Below, in pieces: positions 26,394 to 35,191 of a DNA stretch of 64,000 nt (positions are counted from its first letter, which is position 1; each line of letters opens with the position of its first letter). The DNA comes from CAZNPL01 sp964574815 (GTDB lineage: Bacteria > Planctomycetota > Phycisphaerae > UBA1845), in NCBI GenBank assembly GCA_964574815.1, contig CAZNPL010000008.1, positions 1 through 64,000 on the forward strand. Direction: 5' to 3'. The notes under the pieces were generated by a model, which was given only the letters and a program-made list of their open reading frames with translations, ran no database searches and had not been told where the DNA came from. The translations under genes were made by a program, and so were the position numbers.

Positions 26394-27511
26394 GCCCTCT
26401 TGTCAATCGGCGTAACCTCCCGCGTCGCCGGTCCGACGTAGCGGCTTAACGGGCGAATGAGCTTGTTGTCCAGTTGCTGCTCGATGATGTGGGCGCACCA
26501 GCCGGTGAGGCGGCTGCAAACGAACAACGGCGTATACATATCAATCGGCAAGCCGAGCAGAAAGTACGTCAACCCGCAAGGGTAATCGACATTGGGAAAG
26601 ATCTTCTTCTCGTTGACCATCGGCTCCTTGATGGCGTCATAGATTTCAATCCATTTCGTCTCGCCCTTCTGCTCGGCCAGCTTGCGCATTTCCGCTTCGA
26701 GGATGTGGGCGCGGTGATCGCCGTGCTTGTAGACGCGGTGACCGAAGCCCATGACCTTCTCCTTCTTGGCGAATCGCTCGCGAAGCCACGTGCTCGCCTG
26801 CTCGGCGGATTCAAATTGCTTGAGCATCTCCATGGCCGCTTCGTTGGCCCCGCCGTGCAGCGGCCCCTTCAAGGCGCCGATGGCGGCGGATACGCCCGAC
26901 ACCATGTCCGAGAGGGTCGAGGCGACGATGCGAGCCGTGAAGGTAGAGGCGTTGAATTCATGCTCGGCGTAAAGGATCAGTGTGAGGTCGAGAAGTCGGC
27001 TTGAGGTCTCGTCGGGGTCGTCCCCGAGGCACTGGTAGAGGATTTGGGCGGCGTGGGAGAGGCCCGGTTTCAGGTCGAGGGGCTCGCGACCGTTTATCAG
27101 CCGGTAGCGCGCCGCGACGATCGCGCTGCACTGGGCGGTAAGCCAGACGGCTCGGCGGCGCAGGCTGTCAGGGTCGGTGCCTTTGAGCGGATCGAAGTGG
27201 CCGGCAAAGGAGACCATGCTGCGGAGGATGTCCATCATGGGCACGTCGTCGGGAATGAGTTTCAGTGTTTGCACGACGGCGGGCGCGAGCGGACGGTACT
27301 CCTGCAACAGCGATCTGAAAACGTCGAGCTCTTCGGCCGTGGGCAACTCTCCGTAGATCAGCAGATGGGCGACCTCCTCGAAGGTGGTCTTCTCGGCGAG
27401 GTCACCGATGGCATACCCGCGATATTGCAGCGTGGTCTGCTCGACGGCGGCGATGTCGGTTTCACCTGCGATGACGCCTTCCAATCCGGGCCGGAAGAGT
27501 TGCTCAGTCAT
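26390..27511 (-). CDS. prpC: citrate/2-methylcitrate synthase
   Basis: A 373-residue citrate synthase-fold enzyme. Signatures are 'LRGYAIGDLA'-type start 'YRGYAIGDLAEKTTFEEVAHLLIYGELPT', catalytic His in 'GALKGPLHGGANEAAM', second His in 'VMGFGHRVYKHGDHRA', and 'FPNVDYPCGLTYFLLGLPIDMYTPLFVCSRLTGWCAHI' with the catalytic Asp. On sequence alone citrate synthase is possible. Its place between prpB and DUF3124, joined by ATGA overlaps, makes 2-methylcitrate synthase (propionyl-CoA plus oxaloacetate) the likely role. Confidence 0.9.
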   Translation of the reverse strand: MTEQLFRPGLEGVIAGETDIAAVEQTTLQYRGYAIGDLAEKTTFEEVAHLLIYGELPTAEELDVFRSLLQEYRPLAPAVVQTLKLIPDDVPMMDILRSMVSFAGHFDPLKGTDPDSLRRRAVWLTAQCSAIVAARYRLINGREPLDLKPGLSHAAQILYQCLGDDPDETSSRLLDLTLILYAEHEFNASTFTARIVASTLSDMVSGVSAAIGALKGPLHGGANEAAMEMLKQFESAEQASTWLRERFAKKEKVMGFGHRVYKHGDHRAHILEAEMRKLAEQKGETKWIEIYDAIKEPMVNEKKIFPNVDYPCGLTYFLLGLPIDMYTPLFVCSRLTGWCAHIIEQQLDNKLIRPLSRYVGPATREVTPIDKRA

Positions 27512-28407
27512 GTCTGCTCTCCGTGCGACGGATCGAACTCGGTCGGTGCGCTCATGTCGTACTCAAGGAGATCGTAGAGCTCCCGACGGGACTGCATGTC
27601 GTCCAGCAGCGCCTTCTGGGTCCGGTCGCGTTTGAGGACTTGCAGGGCCCGTTCGATCGCCTTCATGGCGGCCCGTTGCAGCGTGACCGGAAAGATGATC
27701 AGGCGGTAGCCCATGCGACCGAACTCGTCTACGGTCAGATAGGGCGTCTTGCCGAATTCGGTCATGTTGGCCAGGAGGACGGCGTCGACGTCGGCGGCGA
27801 AGCGTTCGAACTCGTCGCGGCCGGTGAGGGCTTCGGGAAAGATGGCGTCCGCGCCGGCTTTCAAATAGGCATTCGCCCGTTGGACGGCATCGTCGTAGCC
27901 GGTGACGCCGCGGGCGTCAGTGCGGGCGATCAATAGAAAATCGGTGCTGTTTTTGGCCGCGGTGGCCGCGGCGACCTTCTCGCACATCTCGTTCATCGGC
28001 ACGAGCTGTTTCCCGCTCAGGTGTCCGCAACGCTTGGGGAACTCCTGATCTTCGAGGTGTATGCCGCTGACGCCGGCCGATTCGAGTTCCCGCACCGTTC
28101 GCGCGGCGTTGTCCGGGCCGCCGTAGCCCGTGTCCGCGTCGGCGATGATCGGGAGCGTGGTGACGTTGGCGACGGCGGCGGCATGCGCTCGGGCCTCGGT
28201 GAGGGTCATGAGACCAACATCGGGAACGCCGCCGACACTGTTGGCCAGCACGGCCCCTGAAAGATAGATCGCCTCGAAACCCTCGCGTTCGATCATCCGG
28301 GCGCTGAGCGCATTGATGGCCCCCGGAAGCATGACCGGCCCCTTTTCGATGAGGGAGCGGAGTCGCCGGGAACGCTCGTGCGACGGAACCGAAGCGCCGG
28401 GGGTCAT
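27508..28407 (-). CDS. prpB: 2-methylisocitrate lyase
   Basis: A 299-residue member of the isocitrate lyase/PEP mutase superfamily. It shows 'LPGAINALSARMIEREGFEAIYLSGA', metal-site Asp residues in 'PIIADADTGYGG', 'IHLEDQEFPKRCGHLSGK' with the catalytic KRCGH loop, and 'LIARTDARGVTG'. It should split 2-methylisocitrate into pyruvate and succinate, the last methylcitrate-cycle step. It overlaps prpC and prpD by 4 bp at each side, so translation is probably coupled along the operon. Confidence 0.93.
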   Translation of the reverse strand: MTPGASVPSHERSRRLRSLIEKGPVMLPGAINALSARMIEREGFEAIYLSGAVLANSVGGVPDVGLMTLTEARAHAAAVANVTTLPIIADADTGYGGPDNAARTVRELESAGVSGIHLEDQEFPKRCGHLSGKQLVPMNEMCEKVAAATAAKNSTDFLLIARTDARGVTGYDDAVQRANAYLKAGADAIFPEALTGRDEFERFAADVDAVLLANMTEFGKTPYLTVDEFGRMGYRLIIFPVTLQRAAMKAIERALQVLKRDRTQKALLDDMQSRRELYDLLEYDMSAPTEFDPSHGEQT

Positions 28408-29759
28408 GGCCGGATGACCTCAAATGACAGCATCCTGGTCAGATCGGTAGTCTGGTCGAGTTTCCAGGCGGAATCCAGGATGTGCTCCGCGGTCTTGGTG
28501 GAGATGACCGGCCGCGACAGGCGCTGGAACTTCGCGATGACCTCCTCATCCGTCATCGGGTTGAGAGCGTGCCCCCGGGGAGAGTCGATGCGTTTCTCGA
28601 GCGTCTCACCGTCGGCAAGCCTGACAAAGAGGTGGTTTGGAATGCCCTTCGGATAGCCTGCGTTCAAATCGGGGTCCTCTGTGATTCGGGTTTTGTCCAT
28701 GAGGCCCAGAATTGTCGGATCGGTCAGGCGGTCCTCGTTGAACGAGCTGAGCGTGACGTCGCCGTCGACCAAGGCAATGGCAACGCAGTAAGGCATCGAA
28801 TGATCGGCGGTCTCGCGTGACGTGGGACGCCATTTCTCCGGCTCGCTGCCAATGATGCTGACGGCGGCCTCGAAGCTCTTGATGTCGATCGACTGCACCT
28901 CCCGCCGGCCGATCTCCGGCCGCAAAGCGAGGATGGCCTCGATGGCGGACTGGGAGTGATACTCCGCGGGCCAGAACTTGATATAAGTCTTGTTGATCAT
29001 GAAGTCGCCGGTTGTCCCGAGAGTGACCTCAAAGGGCCCCGTAAGCTGCTTAAAGATACCTTTCGGGCCTTCGAAGATCTCATAGGGACCGGTGAGGCCT
29101 CTTCGGGCGAGGTCGGCCGCGCACACGCCGTTTCGTGCGGCGTTGGCGAAGGCGCAGGCTTTCCACATTGACATCTGTCCGGTACGGGTCTGCCGCGTGG
29201 CGATGTTGCAGACGCCGGCGAGTCCAAGGGCGTGTTCGAGCTGATCCTCGGTAAGGTTCCAGAGTTTTCCGGCGGCCATCGCCGTGCTGAGGGCGCCGTA
29301 GAAGACATGGTCCCAACCATGGGCGCGGAGGCTGGCCGCGTCGCAGAGACGGCACTGAATTTCATATCCAATCACGGCAGCGAGAATCAGGTCGCGCCCG
29401 GTTCGGCTGGCCGCCTGAGCGACCGCGATGGCGGCGGAGAGGTTGTCGGAGGGATGGGCTGGTTCGAGGGAGAGGTAGGTGTCGTTGCAGTCGAGATAGC
29501 GAATCATGGTGCCGTTGGCGAAGGCGGCTCGATCGGGGCTCGAGCTGTGGTTGGTCCCGAGGACGATGCCGGCATGGGTGTCGTTCTCGGCGAGGGCGTA
29601 GGCCCGGGTGATCTTGGCGGGCGGCGAGAAATAGCCACCCAGGGCACAGCCGATGCTGTCGATGATGCGGCGTTTGACTTCGTGAATGGTCTGGTCGTCG
29701 AGTTGATCGTAGGTCAGGTCCGCGACCCATTTCGCGATTTGTCTGCCGATTGTAGCCAT
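28404..29759 (-). CDS. prpD: MmgE/PrpD family 2-methylcitrate dehydratase
   Basis: A 451-residue protein with PrpD features: 'RRIIDSIGCALGGYFSPPAKITRAYA', 'FANGTMIRYLDCNDTY', 'HPSDNLSAAIAVAQAASRTGRDLILAAVIGYEIQCRL', 'ALGLAGVCNIATRQTRTG' and the late 'KFWPAEYHSQSAIEAIL'. It should dehydrate 2-methylcitrate to 2-methyl-cis-aconitate. It is the first gene of the operon prpD-prpB-prpC-DUF3124. No AcnD/PrpF pair is present, in keeping with a PrpD-type cycle; rehydration would rely on an aconitase elsewhere. No prpR regulator adjoins. Confidence 0.93.
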   Translation of the reverse strand: MATIGRQIAKWVADLTYDQLDDQTIHEVKRRIIDSIGCALGGYFSPPAKITRAYALAENDTHAGIVLGTNHSSSPDRAAFANGTMIRYLDCNDTYLSLEPAHPSDNLSAAIAVAQAASRTGRDLILAAVIGYEIQCRLCDAASLRAHGWDHVFYGALSTAMAAGKLWNLTEDQLEHALGLAGVCNIATRQTRTGQMSMWKACAFANAARNGVCAADLARRGLTGPYEIFEGPKGIFKQLTGPFEVTLGTTGDFMINKTYIKFWPAEYHSQSAIEAILALRPEIGRREVQSIDIKSFEAAVSIIGSEPEKWRPTSRETADHSMPYCVAIALVDGDVTLSSFNEDRLTDPTILGLMDKTRITEDPDLNAGYPKGIPNHLFVRLADGETLEKRIDSPRGHALNPMTDEEVIAKFQRLSRPVISTKTAEHILDSAWKLDQTTDLTRMLSFEVIRP

Positions 29760-29880
29760 GGGTAGTTCGTCCCTTCGTGCGGTGTTCCGTGAACGATTGC
29801 ACCTGCCAAAAGCGTGCTCTCGCCTCGACCGAAAGAGCTTCTATCAGACTTGCGGGAGTTCGACAAGGACGGCGGCCCCG

Positions 29881-31941
29881 TCAGGTCGCACTGGTGGTTT
29901 CTTGCTGAGAAGTCGGGGTGCCGACTGATTCGAGGAGTATCTCGGCGATGTCGAGCTGCTTGACTTCCTCACGATCACGGTCGGCCAGCCCGTCGGTGAG
30001 CATCCGCATGCAGAACGGGCAGGCGCTGGCAACCGCGCCGGGGTCGGTCTTGAGCAGTTGGTCGGTACGACGGCGGTTGACGCGTTCGTCCCCGGGCTCC
30101 TCCTCCTTGAACATCTGGGCGCCGCCGGCACCGCAGCACATGCCGCGGTCGCGGGTCTCGGCCGGCTCGACAAGCTGGATGCCCGGGATTGATTTGAGGA
30201 CGTCCCGCGGCGGGTCGTAGATGTCGTTGTAGCGTCCGAGATAGCACGAGTCGTGAAAGGCGACGCGCGTGTCGATGGCTTTCTGTGGACGGAGCTTCCC
30301 GTCACGAACGAGGGATGCCAGCAGTTCGGTGTGATGGATGACCTCGTAGTTCCCGCCGAAGTCCGGATACTCGTTCCGGATGATGTTATAGCAGTGGGGG
30401 CACGTGGTGATGATCTTCTTGACGTTGTAGCCGTTCATGACTTCGCAGTTGGCGTCTGCGAACATCTGAAAGAGGAACTCGTTGCCGGCGCGCCGGGCGG
30501 GATCGCCGGTGCACTGTTCCTCGTTGCCGAGGATGGCGAAACTGACGCCGGCCTGAATGAGCAGTTGGGCTGTGGCGCGAGCGGTCCTTTTCGCGCGTTC
30601 GTCGAAGGAGGGAGCGCATCCGACCCAGAACAGATACTCGGCGTCGGGTTTTTCGGAGATCAGGGGCACGTCGAGCCCTTCAGCCCAGGCGGCTCGCTGG
30701 TCGGGCTGGAAGCCCCATGGGTTCATGCTGGTTTCAAGCGAGCGGAAGGCCGTCTGCAGCTCGTTCGGAAATTCGCCGCGCTCCTGCACGAGGTAGCGGC
30801 GCATATCGACGATCTTGTCGACATAGGTGATGAAAACGGGGCATTCCGTTTCGCAGGCGCGGCAGGAGGTGCAGGCCCAGAGCACTTCGGGGTGAATGAC
30901 CCCGTCCACCAGATCTTTGTGGTACTCGGGGGGCTCCTCGCCGTCGCCGTCGCCCGAGGCCTTGGCGGCGATGAGATCGTTCTGGTGCTGATACAGGAAA
31001 TCGCGCAAGTCGATGGCGAAATGCTTGGGCGAGAGCTTCTTGCCGGTGTTCGTCGCAGGGCACTGGTCGCTGCATCGCCCGCACTCCGTGCACGTGTAGA
31101 GGTCCAGAATGCTCTTCCACGAGAACTGATCAATGCGTTTGACCCCGAGCGTCTCCTCGCGTTCAGCCTTGCCCTCGATGTCTTCGATCTTGGCGAGCCT
31201 ACCAACGGGGCCGAGGTTCTGCAGGAAGACATTGGGGATCGCGGTGATGACGTGAAAGTGCTTCGAGTACGGCAGGATATTGAGGAAGATGAGGACCAGG
31301 GACGCATGCGTCCAGAAACCTAAATGCTCCAGCACTTTGAGCGTTCCGTCTCCGGCACCCTGAAAAGTGAGTGCGGCGACCGACCCGACCGGCTCGAAAG
31401 CATAGAAGGAGACTTGCTCGCCGCTTTCCAGGGCGGAGAGGTTGATCCGGGCGCCGTCGTAGAGCACGTCGCCGATCATCATCACAAAGATGATGCCGAG
31501 GATGAGGACGCCCTCGAATCCTTTGCTGAGCCGGGCTGGACGGGCGATCAGGCGGTAATAGAAGAACACCAGCGTGCCGACGATCACCAGTACGACGAAG
31601 AGGTCTTTCAGAAGCGCGTAGATCGCCCCGATCGGCTGATACGGATCGAAGAGCCAGAGGCTGTGATCCGGCACATAGCCGCGGGTGAAGAGGATCAACG
31701 ATCGCAGGAGCAGGACGAGAAAGCCGAAGAAGATCAGGATGTGGGCGATGCCGGCCCATCGGTATCGCGGCATCCGGGCCTGCCCGAATGCGAAGCGCAG
31801 CGCCAGCCGGATGCGTTCGCCGATGCGGTCGATCCGACCCGCCGGCGCCCCGATCCTCATGAGCTTCCAGCGCCGATTGGCGGAATAGGCAAAGGCGCCC
31901 AGCGTCACGACCAGCAATAGCGTCATTGCGATGGGGCTCAT
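29881..31941 (-). CDS. membrane Fe-S oxidoreductase (EtfAB-linked, HdrD/GlpC-like with cytochrome-b-like domain)
   Basis: A 686-residue protein. The N-terminal 230 residues carry several membrane helices resembling a NarI/cytochrome-b-like unit. They are followed by two 4Fe-4S clusters, 'CTECGRCSDQCP' and 'CTSCRACETECPVF', then two CCG domains ('TTCPHCYN' and 'DRGMCCGAGGAQMF' with 'HDSCYLGRYNDIY'). This architecture is known beside EtfAB, where it passes electrons from flavoprotein to menaquinone in place of classical ETF-QO. It follows etfB-etfA and the HEPN pair, 40 bp after the latter, and probably belongs to the same transcript. The quinone route is inferred from context. Confidence 0.88.
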   Translation of the reverse strand: MSPIAMTLLLVVTLGAFAYSANRRWKLMRIGAPAGRIDRIGERIRLALRFAFGQARMPRYRWAGIAHILIFFGFLVLLLRSLILFTRGYVPDHSLWLFDPYQPIGAIYALLKDLFVVLVIVGTLVFFYYRLIARPARLSKGFEGVLILGIIFVMMIGDVLYDGARINLSALESGEQVSFYAFEPVGSVAALTFQGAGDGTLKVLEHLGFWTHASLVLIFLNILPYSKHFHVITAIPNVFLQNLGPVGRLAKIEDIEGKAEREETLGVKRIDQFSWKSILDLYTCTECGRCSDQCPATNTGKKLSPKHFAIDLRDFLYQHQNDLIAAKASGDGDGEEPPEYHKDLVDGVIHPEVLWACTSCRACETECPVFITYVDKIVDMRRYLVQERGEFPNELQTAFRSLETSMNPWGFQPDQRAAWAEGLDVPLISEKPDAEYLFWVGCAPSFDERAKRTARATAQLLIQAGVSFAILGNEEQCTGDPARRAGNEFLFQMFADANCEVMNGYNVKKIITTCPHCYNIIRNEYPDFGGNYEVIHHTELLASLVRDGKLRPQKAIDTRVAFHDSCYLGRYNDIYDPPRDVLKSIPGIQLVEPAETRDRGMCCGAGGAQMFKEEEPGDERVNRRRTDQLLKTDPGAVASACPFCMRMLTDGLADRDREEVKQLDIAEILLESVGTPTSQQETTSAT

Positions 31942-31981
31942 TAGCGATCGCTCCCTGCGTCAGAGTTTTGCTAGCGTAAAA

Positions 31982-32368
31982 CTAGTTGAGTCGATAGATC
32001 CACGCATCGTCGATGTACACGCCGTCCACGGTATTGCGCGAGAAACGAATCCCGGAAACTCCAGGGGCCGTTCCGAGCGCCTTTCCAATAGCTACAACTG
32101 TCCGTTCCTTTGGGCTAACGACATTAATGTCCGCCAGTGCCGGCCGTTGATCCTTCGGAGCGTTCTCAAGTGCCCGCTGCACTTCCCCGTAAGCATCCAG
32201 TGGTCCTTGTCGGCCGTACACCGATGTAGCTAGATACAGGCGATACGTTTCCGAGTCGGGTTCATCGAGCCAAAACGCCGCTGTAACGGGAACGCCCGTA
32301 TCGTCCAGTGCTTGGAGGACGAGTCGTCCTGCCTCAATGTCCCGGTCTACCAGTGCCTTTGTAACCAC
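31982..32368 (-). CDS. hypothetical partner of HEPN protein
   Basis: A 128-residue soluble protein of no family I can name. It begins 'VTKALVDRDIEAGRLVLQALDDTGVPVTAAFWLDEPDSETYRLYLATS', predicted helix then strands. It ends in a short beta segment 'GVYIDDAWIYRLN'. Its start lies 22 bp inside the 3' end of the HEPN gene, a typical sign of paired expression. Two-gene HEPN units are often toxin-antitoxin-like or nucleotide-sensing, so this could be an antitoxin or accessory factor. That is context only. Confidence 0.7.
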   Translation of the reverse strand: MVTKALVDRDIEAGRLVLQALDDTGVPVTAAFWLDEPDSETYRLYLATSVYGRQGPLDAYGEVQRALENAPKDQRPALADINVVSPKERTVVAIGKALGTAPGVSGIRFSRNTVDGVYIDDAWIYRLN

Positions 32369-32766
32369 TGTAGCACTCCATGATCTGAATCCGTCACCGC
32401 GTGCAGCAGATCTTTTGCTTCCTTCTCGGACTTATCTTCATAACGGCAATCCTCTGACCATCGGTTGCTTACGAGCGACCAGTGCTTTTCGAGAACCGGA
32501 TCGCCGCCAAAGTCGCGCTGATCCGGGATCTGTGTCAGCCCCAGGAGCTGTGGGAGTTTGTGGGTCCAGTTGCTATTGACGCGGTTCTTGTCCGGGAATT
32601 CATGCTCACGGGTCTGCCGCGCGATGCACGCCTTCAGGGCACACTCCACAACGTACCCAGACAGATAATACGCGGCGGCAAAACGCTGATTCTGAATGAG
32701 CACCGTCGCGTCTTCCCTTCGGGCTAACGCAAGATCTTTGAGAATCTGCCGATCCAGAGATGCCAT
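32347..32766 (-). CDS. HEPN-domain protein
   Basis: A 139-residue helical protein with HEPN features: 'RREDATVLIQNQRFAAAYYLSGYVVECALKACIARQTREHEF'. It contains an R-x4-H motif (RQTREH), the catalytic signature of HEPN ribonucleases in toxin-antitoxin and defence systems. It also has the long 'YYLSGYVVECALKA' helix shared by substrate-binding HEPN proteins. It starts 6 bp after the etfA stop and overlaps the downstream hypothetical, so a HEPN pair sits inside the electron-transfer operon. Nuclease activity is not proven. Confidence 0.82.
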   Translation of the reverse strand: MASLDRQILKDLALARREDATVLIQNQRFAAAYYLSGYVVECALKACIARQTREHEFPDKNRVNSNWTHKLPQLLGLTQIPDQRDFGGDPVLEKHWSLVSNRWSEDCRYEDKSEKEAKDLLHAVTDSDHGVLQWLQRHW

Positions 32767-32772
32767 GGGCCG

Positions 32773-33762
32773 TCACTTCTCCAGCAGCTTTTTGAACTCC
32801 TTATTGAGCAGCGGAACCATGGTGAACAGGTCCTCGACGCAGCCGTAGTTGGCGACTTTGAAGATCGGGGCCTCCTCCTTGGTGTTGACCGCAACGATGA
32901 CCTTGCTGCCGCGCATGCCGGCAAGGTGCTGGATCGCACCGTCGATGCCGCACGCGATGTACAATGCCGGGGTAACGACCTTGCCGGTGAGACCCACCTG
33001 GCGCGTGTGCGGCTGATACCCGGCGTCGCACGCCGCGCGAGAAGCTCCCACCGCGCCGTCAAGCGTCTCGGCAAGTTCGTAGAGTATCTTGAAATTCTCC
33101 TCTGATTTCAGGGAGCGGCCGCCGGAGACGACGATGTCGGCCTCCGTAACGTCCTTGACGCCCGTAGACGTCCGGACGAGTTCCTTAAAAGACAGCCGCG
33201 TGTCCTCGGGGCGAAGCGAAACAGTGACGTTTTCCGTCTCGGCGCCGGCGCCATCCTTCGCTTCGGCCGCCGGAAAGACGTTCGATCGAACGGTGGCAAT
33301 CTGCAGACGGCCGGGCTCCATCTCGAACGTGGACATCACCTTGCCACAGTACATCGGCGTGACGGCCTCCAGCTTGTCGGCTTCGAGTTTCACGTCGGTG
33401 CAGTCGATCACCAATGAACCGTCCTTGCGGGCCGCGACCCGCGGGGCCAAGTCTTTGCCCAACGCGGTCGTCGGAAACAGCGCGATCCGAGGATCTGACG
33501 CATCAATCACCGCGCTGACCGCGGCGGTGTACGGCATGGCCCGGTAGAACTCGAATTCGGCGTCGTCGCACAAGTACACCTTGGCCGCGCCCCGCGCAGC
33601 AAGTTGCTCGGCCAGCCCCGCAATGTCCTTTCCGACAATACATGCCTCGACCTGCCCGCCGGTCTTGGCGGCCAGTTCGCCGGCGAGGTGCATCAACTGA
33701 TAGGTGGCGGGAAGAATGGCACCGCCTCGCTGCTCGACGTATACGAGTATGTTGTTCGTCAT
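32773..33762 (-). CDS. etfA: electron transfer flavoprotein alpha subunit
   Basis: A 329-residue FAD-binding ETF subunit. The N-terminal 'NILVYVEQRGGAILPATYQLMHLAGELA' is the alpha/beta nucleotide fold. The C-terminal FAD domain has 'ADIVVSGGRSLKSEENFKILYELAETLDGAVGASRAACDAGYQPHTRQVGLTGKVV', 'YIACGIDGAIQHLAGMRGS' and 'IVAVNTKEEAPIFKVANYGCVEDLF'. With EtfB it accepts electrons from acyl-CoA or amine dehydrogenases. It starts 2 bp downstream of etfB. Confidence 0.95.
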   Translation of the reverse strand: MTNNILVYVEQRGGAILPATYQLMHLAGELAAKTGGQVEACIVGKDIAGLAEQLAARGAAKVYLCDDAEFEFYRAMPYTAAVSAVIDASDPRIALFPTTALGKDLAPRVAARKDGSLVIDCTDVKLEADKLEAVTPMYCGKVMSTFEMEPGRLQIATVRSNVFPAAEAKDGAGAETENVTVSLRPEDTRLSFKELVRTSTGVKDVTEADIVVSGGRSLKSEENFKILYELAETLDGAVGASRAACDAGYQPHTRQVGLTGKVVTPALYIACGIDGAIQHLAGMRGSKVIVAVNTKEEAPIFKVANYGCVEDLFTMVPLLNKEFKKLLEK

Positions 33763-33764
33763 GA

Positions 33765-34556
33765 TCAGACCACCTTTGCCTCTTCACGCAGCAGGCGCAC
33801 CAGCTCGCGCGCCATCTCCTCGGGCTCACCCTGAACCAGCTTGCACTCCGGCCGCGGCGGCGGCGGAGCGATGGATTTGAGCCGGGCGCCGTCGGCTGCC
33901 TCCCCGACTCCCGGAAGGTCGGCGGATGTCAGGAACTGGACCGGCTTCTTCTTGGCTTTCATGAGGTTCGGCAGGGAGGGGTAGCGGGGTTCGACCAGTC
34001 CCTTCTCGATGGTCAGTAAGGCCGGCAATTCGCAGGTGACCACCTCCTCCGCGCCCTCGACGCGCCGGCGAGCGGTAAGGCTTTTGCCGTCGTCGGCGAC
34101 CTCGAGACCCTGAATGGCCCCTACGTGCGGCAGATCGAGGTACTCCGCGAGCGCCGGGCCGATTGCGCCCGCGTCAAGGTCGATGTTGTACTTGCCGAGG
34201 AGCACCAGATCGAAGCCGGCCTCGTCCTTCTTGATCGCCTCGGCCAGCACGTTGGCAAGAAACAGCTCATTCATGGACTCGAACTTCGGATCGTTGACGT
34301 GAATGGCGCGATCCGCCCCCATCGCCAGCGCGGTCCGTATGGCGTCAGAGGCCTTGTCCGGTCCCACGCACAGGACCGGAATGTCCTCGACATCGCCGCG
34401 TTTCTCACGAAGTTGAATCGCCAGCTCGACACCGAACTCGTCGAAGGGGTCGCACACCAGCTTGAGTCCTGCGGACTCGATGCCGGAGCCGTCGTCCTTG
34501 ACCTTGATGACGGCGTTGGAGTCGGGCACCTGTTTGATGATGGTCAGAATCCTCAC
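33765..34556 (-). CDS. etfB: electron transfer flavoprotein beta subunit
   Basis: A 263-residue ETF beta subunit: 'MRILTIIKQVPDSNAVIKV', 'CDPFDEFGVELAIQLREK', 'AIRTALAMGADRAIHVND', 'FDLVLLGKYNIDLDAGAIGPALAEYLDLPHVGAI' and 'IEKGLVEPRYPSLPNLMKAKKKPV'. This subunit carries AMP and the dehydrogenase recognition loop. It is the first gene of the etf operon, followed by etfA, the HEPN pair and the membrane Fe-S oxidoreductase. It suits fatty- or amino-acid oxidation beside the adjacent prp operon. Confidence 0.95.
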   Translation of the reverse strand: MRILTIIKQVPDSNAVIKVKDDGSGIESAGLKLVCDPFDEFGVELAIQLREKRGDVEDIPVLCVGPDKASDAIRTALAMGADRAIHVNDPKFESMNELFLANVLAEAIKKDEAGFDLVLLGKYNIDLDAGAIGPALAEYLDLPHVGAIQGLEVADDGKSLTARRRVEGAEEVVTCELPALLTIEKGLVEPRYPSLPNLMKAKKKPVQFLTSADLPGVGEAADGARLKSIAPPPPRPECKLVQGEPEEMARELVRLLREEAKVV

Positions 34557-34751
34557 CTGCAGGTTCTCCCTAAGTTGTCAGACCGGAATCCCGGCCGCCA
34601 CGCACGGCCGGGTCCGGCATCATAGCGGTTTTTGGCGGGTCTGTTGAGGGTCGCCGGCGGGGACTATGACCACGGGTGCGCCGCACCCATCGCCCGCGAG
34701 GGCCGGCGTCAGGGCCGGTTCGGCGCCGCCTGATCGGGGGCATCCGAGGCC

Positions 34752-35030
34752 TCACAGCCGCATGTCGAAGCCGGCGAACTCCCCTCGGGCTTCCGACTCG
34801 GAGGTTTCCTTGTCGGACACGCAGTTGTCCATCGCCTCTTCAACGGCGCCGACAAACGCGTCGAGTTCGCCTTCCTCGCCCTCGGCGACCAGTTCGACGC
34901 GCCCGTCGGGCAGATTGCGGACGTACCCGGTCACATCGAACCGATTGGCGACGCTGCAAGTGGTGTACCGAAATCCGACGCCTTGAACGCGTCCCGAGAA
35001 GAGCACCTGACGCCTCTTTTGTGTGGCCAT
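34752..35030 (-). CDS. acyP: acylphosphatase
   Basis: A 92-residue small hydrolase of acylphosphates. It has the catalytic Arg in 'GRVQGVGFRYTT' and the catalytic Asn in 'YVRNLPDGRVELVAEG', with the compact alpha/beta sandwich length expected. It is a single gene between the etf operon and a secreted protein; no operon partners are evident. Confidence 0.94.
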   Translation of the reverse strand: MATQKRRQVLFSGRVQGVGFRYTTCSVANRFDVTGYVRNLPDGRVELVAEGEEGELDAFVGAVEEAMDNCVSDKETSESEARGEFAGFDMRL

Positions 35031-35191
35031 GATGCCATAATCTAGGGCTCACTCAGGGGGGCGGCAAGTTTTCTGACCCTGGGGGCCGCACCAGCACGCG
35101 AATCCCAAGGGGTGGCAGGCCAAGCAGAATTGTGCGATCCTGTTCCGGCTGGAACGCAGGGCACAGTGGTAGGACAGAGGAGGCTCGGGAC

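Noticed and set aside
26390..27511. TCA-cycle citrate synthase (gltA)
   Set aside because: Sequence would allow it, but the tight operon with prpB and prpD favours 2-methylcitrate synthase.
32347..32766. Proven toxin-antitoxin system
   Set aside because: Only the HEPN motif and gene overlap support it; the partner is unknown and no toxicity can be inferred from sequence.
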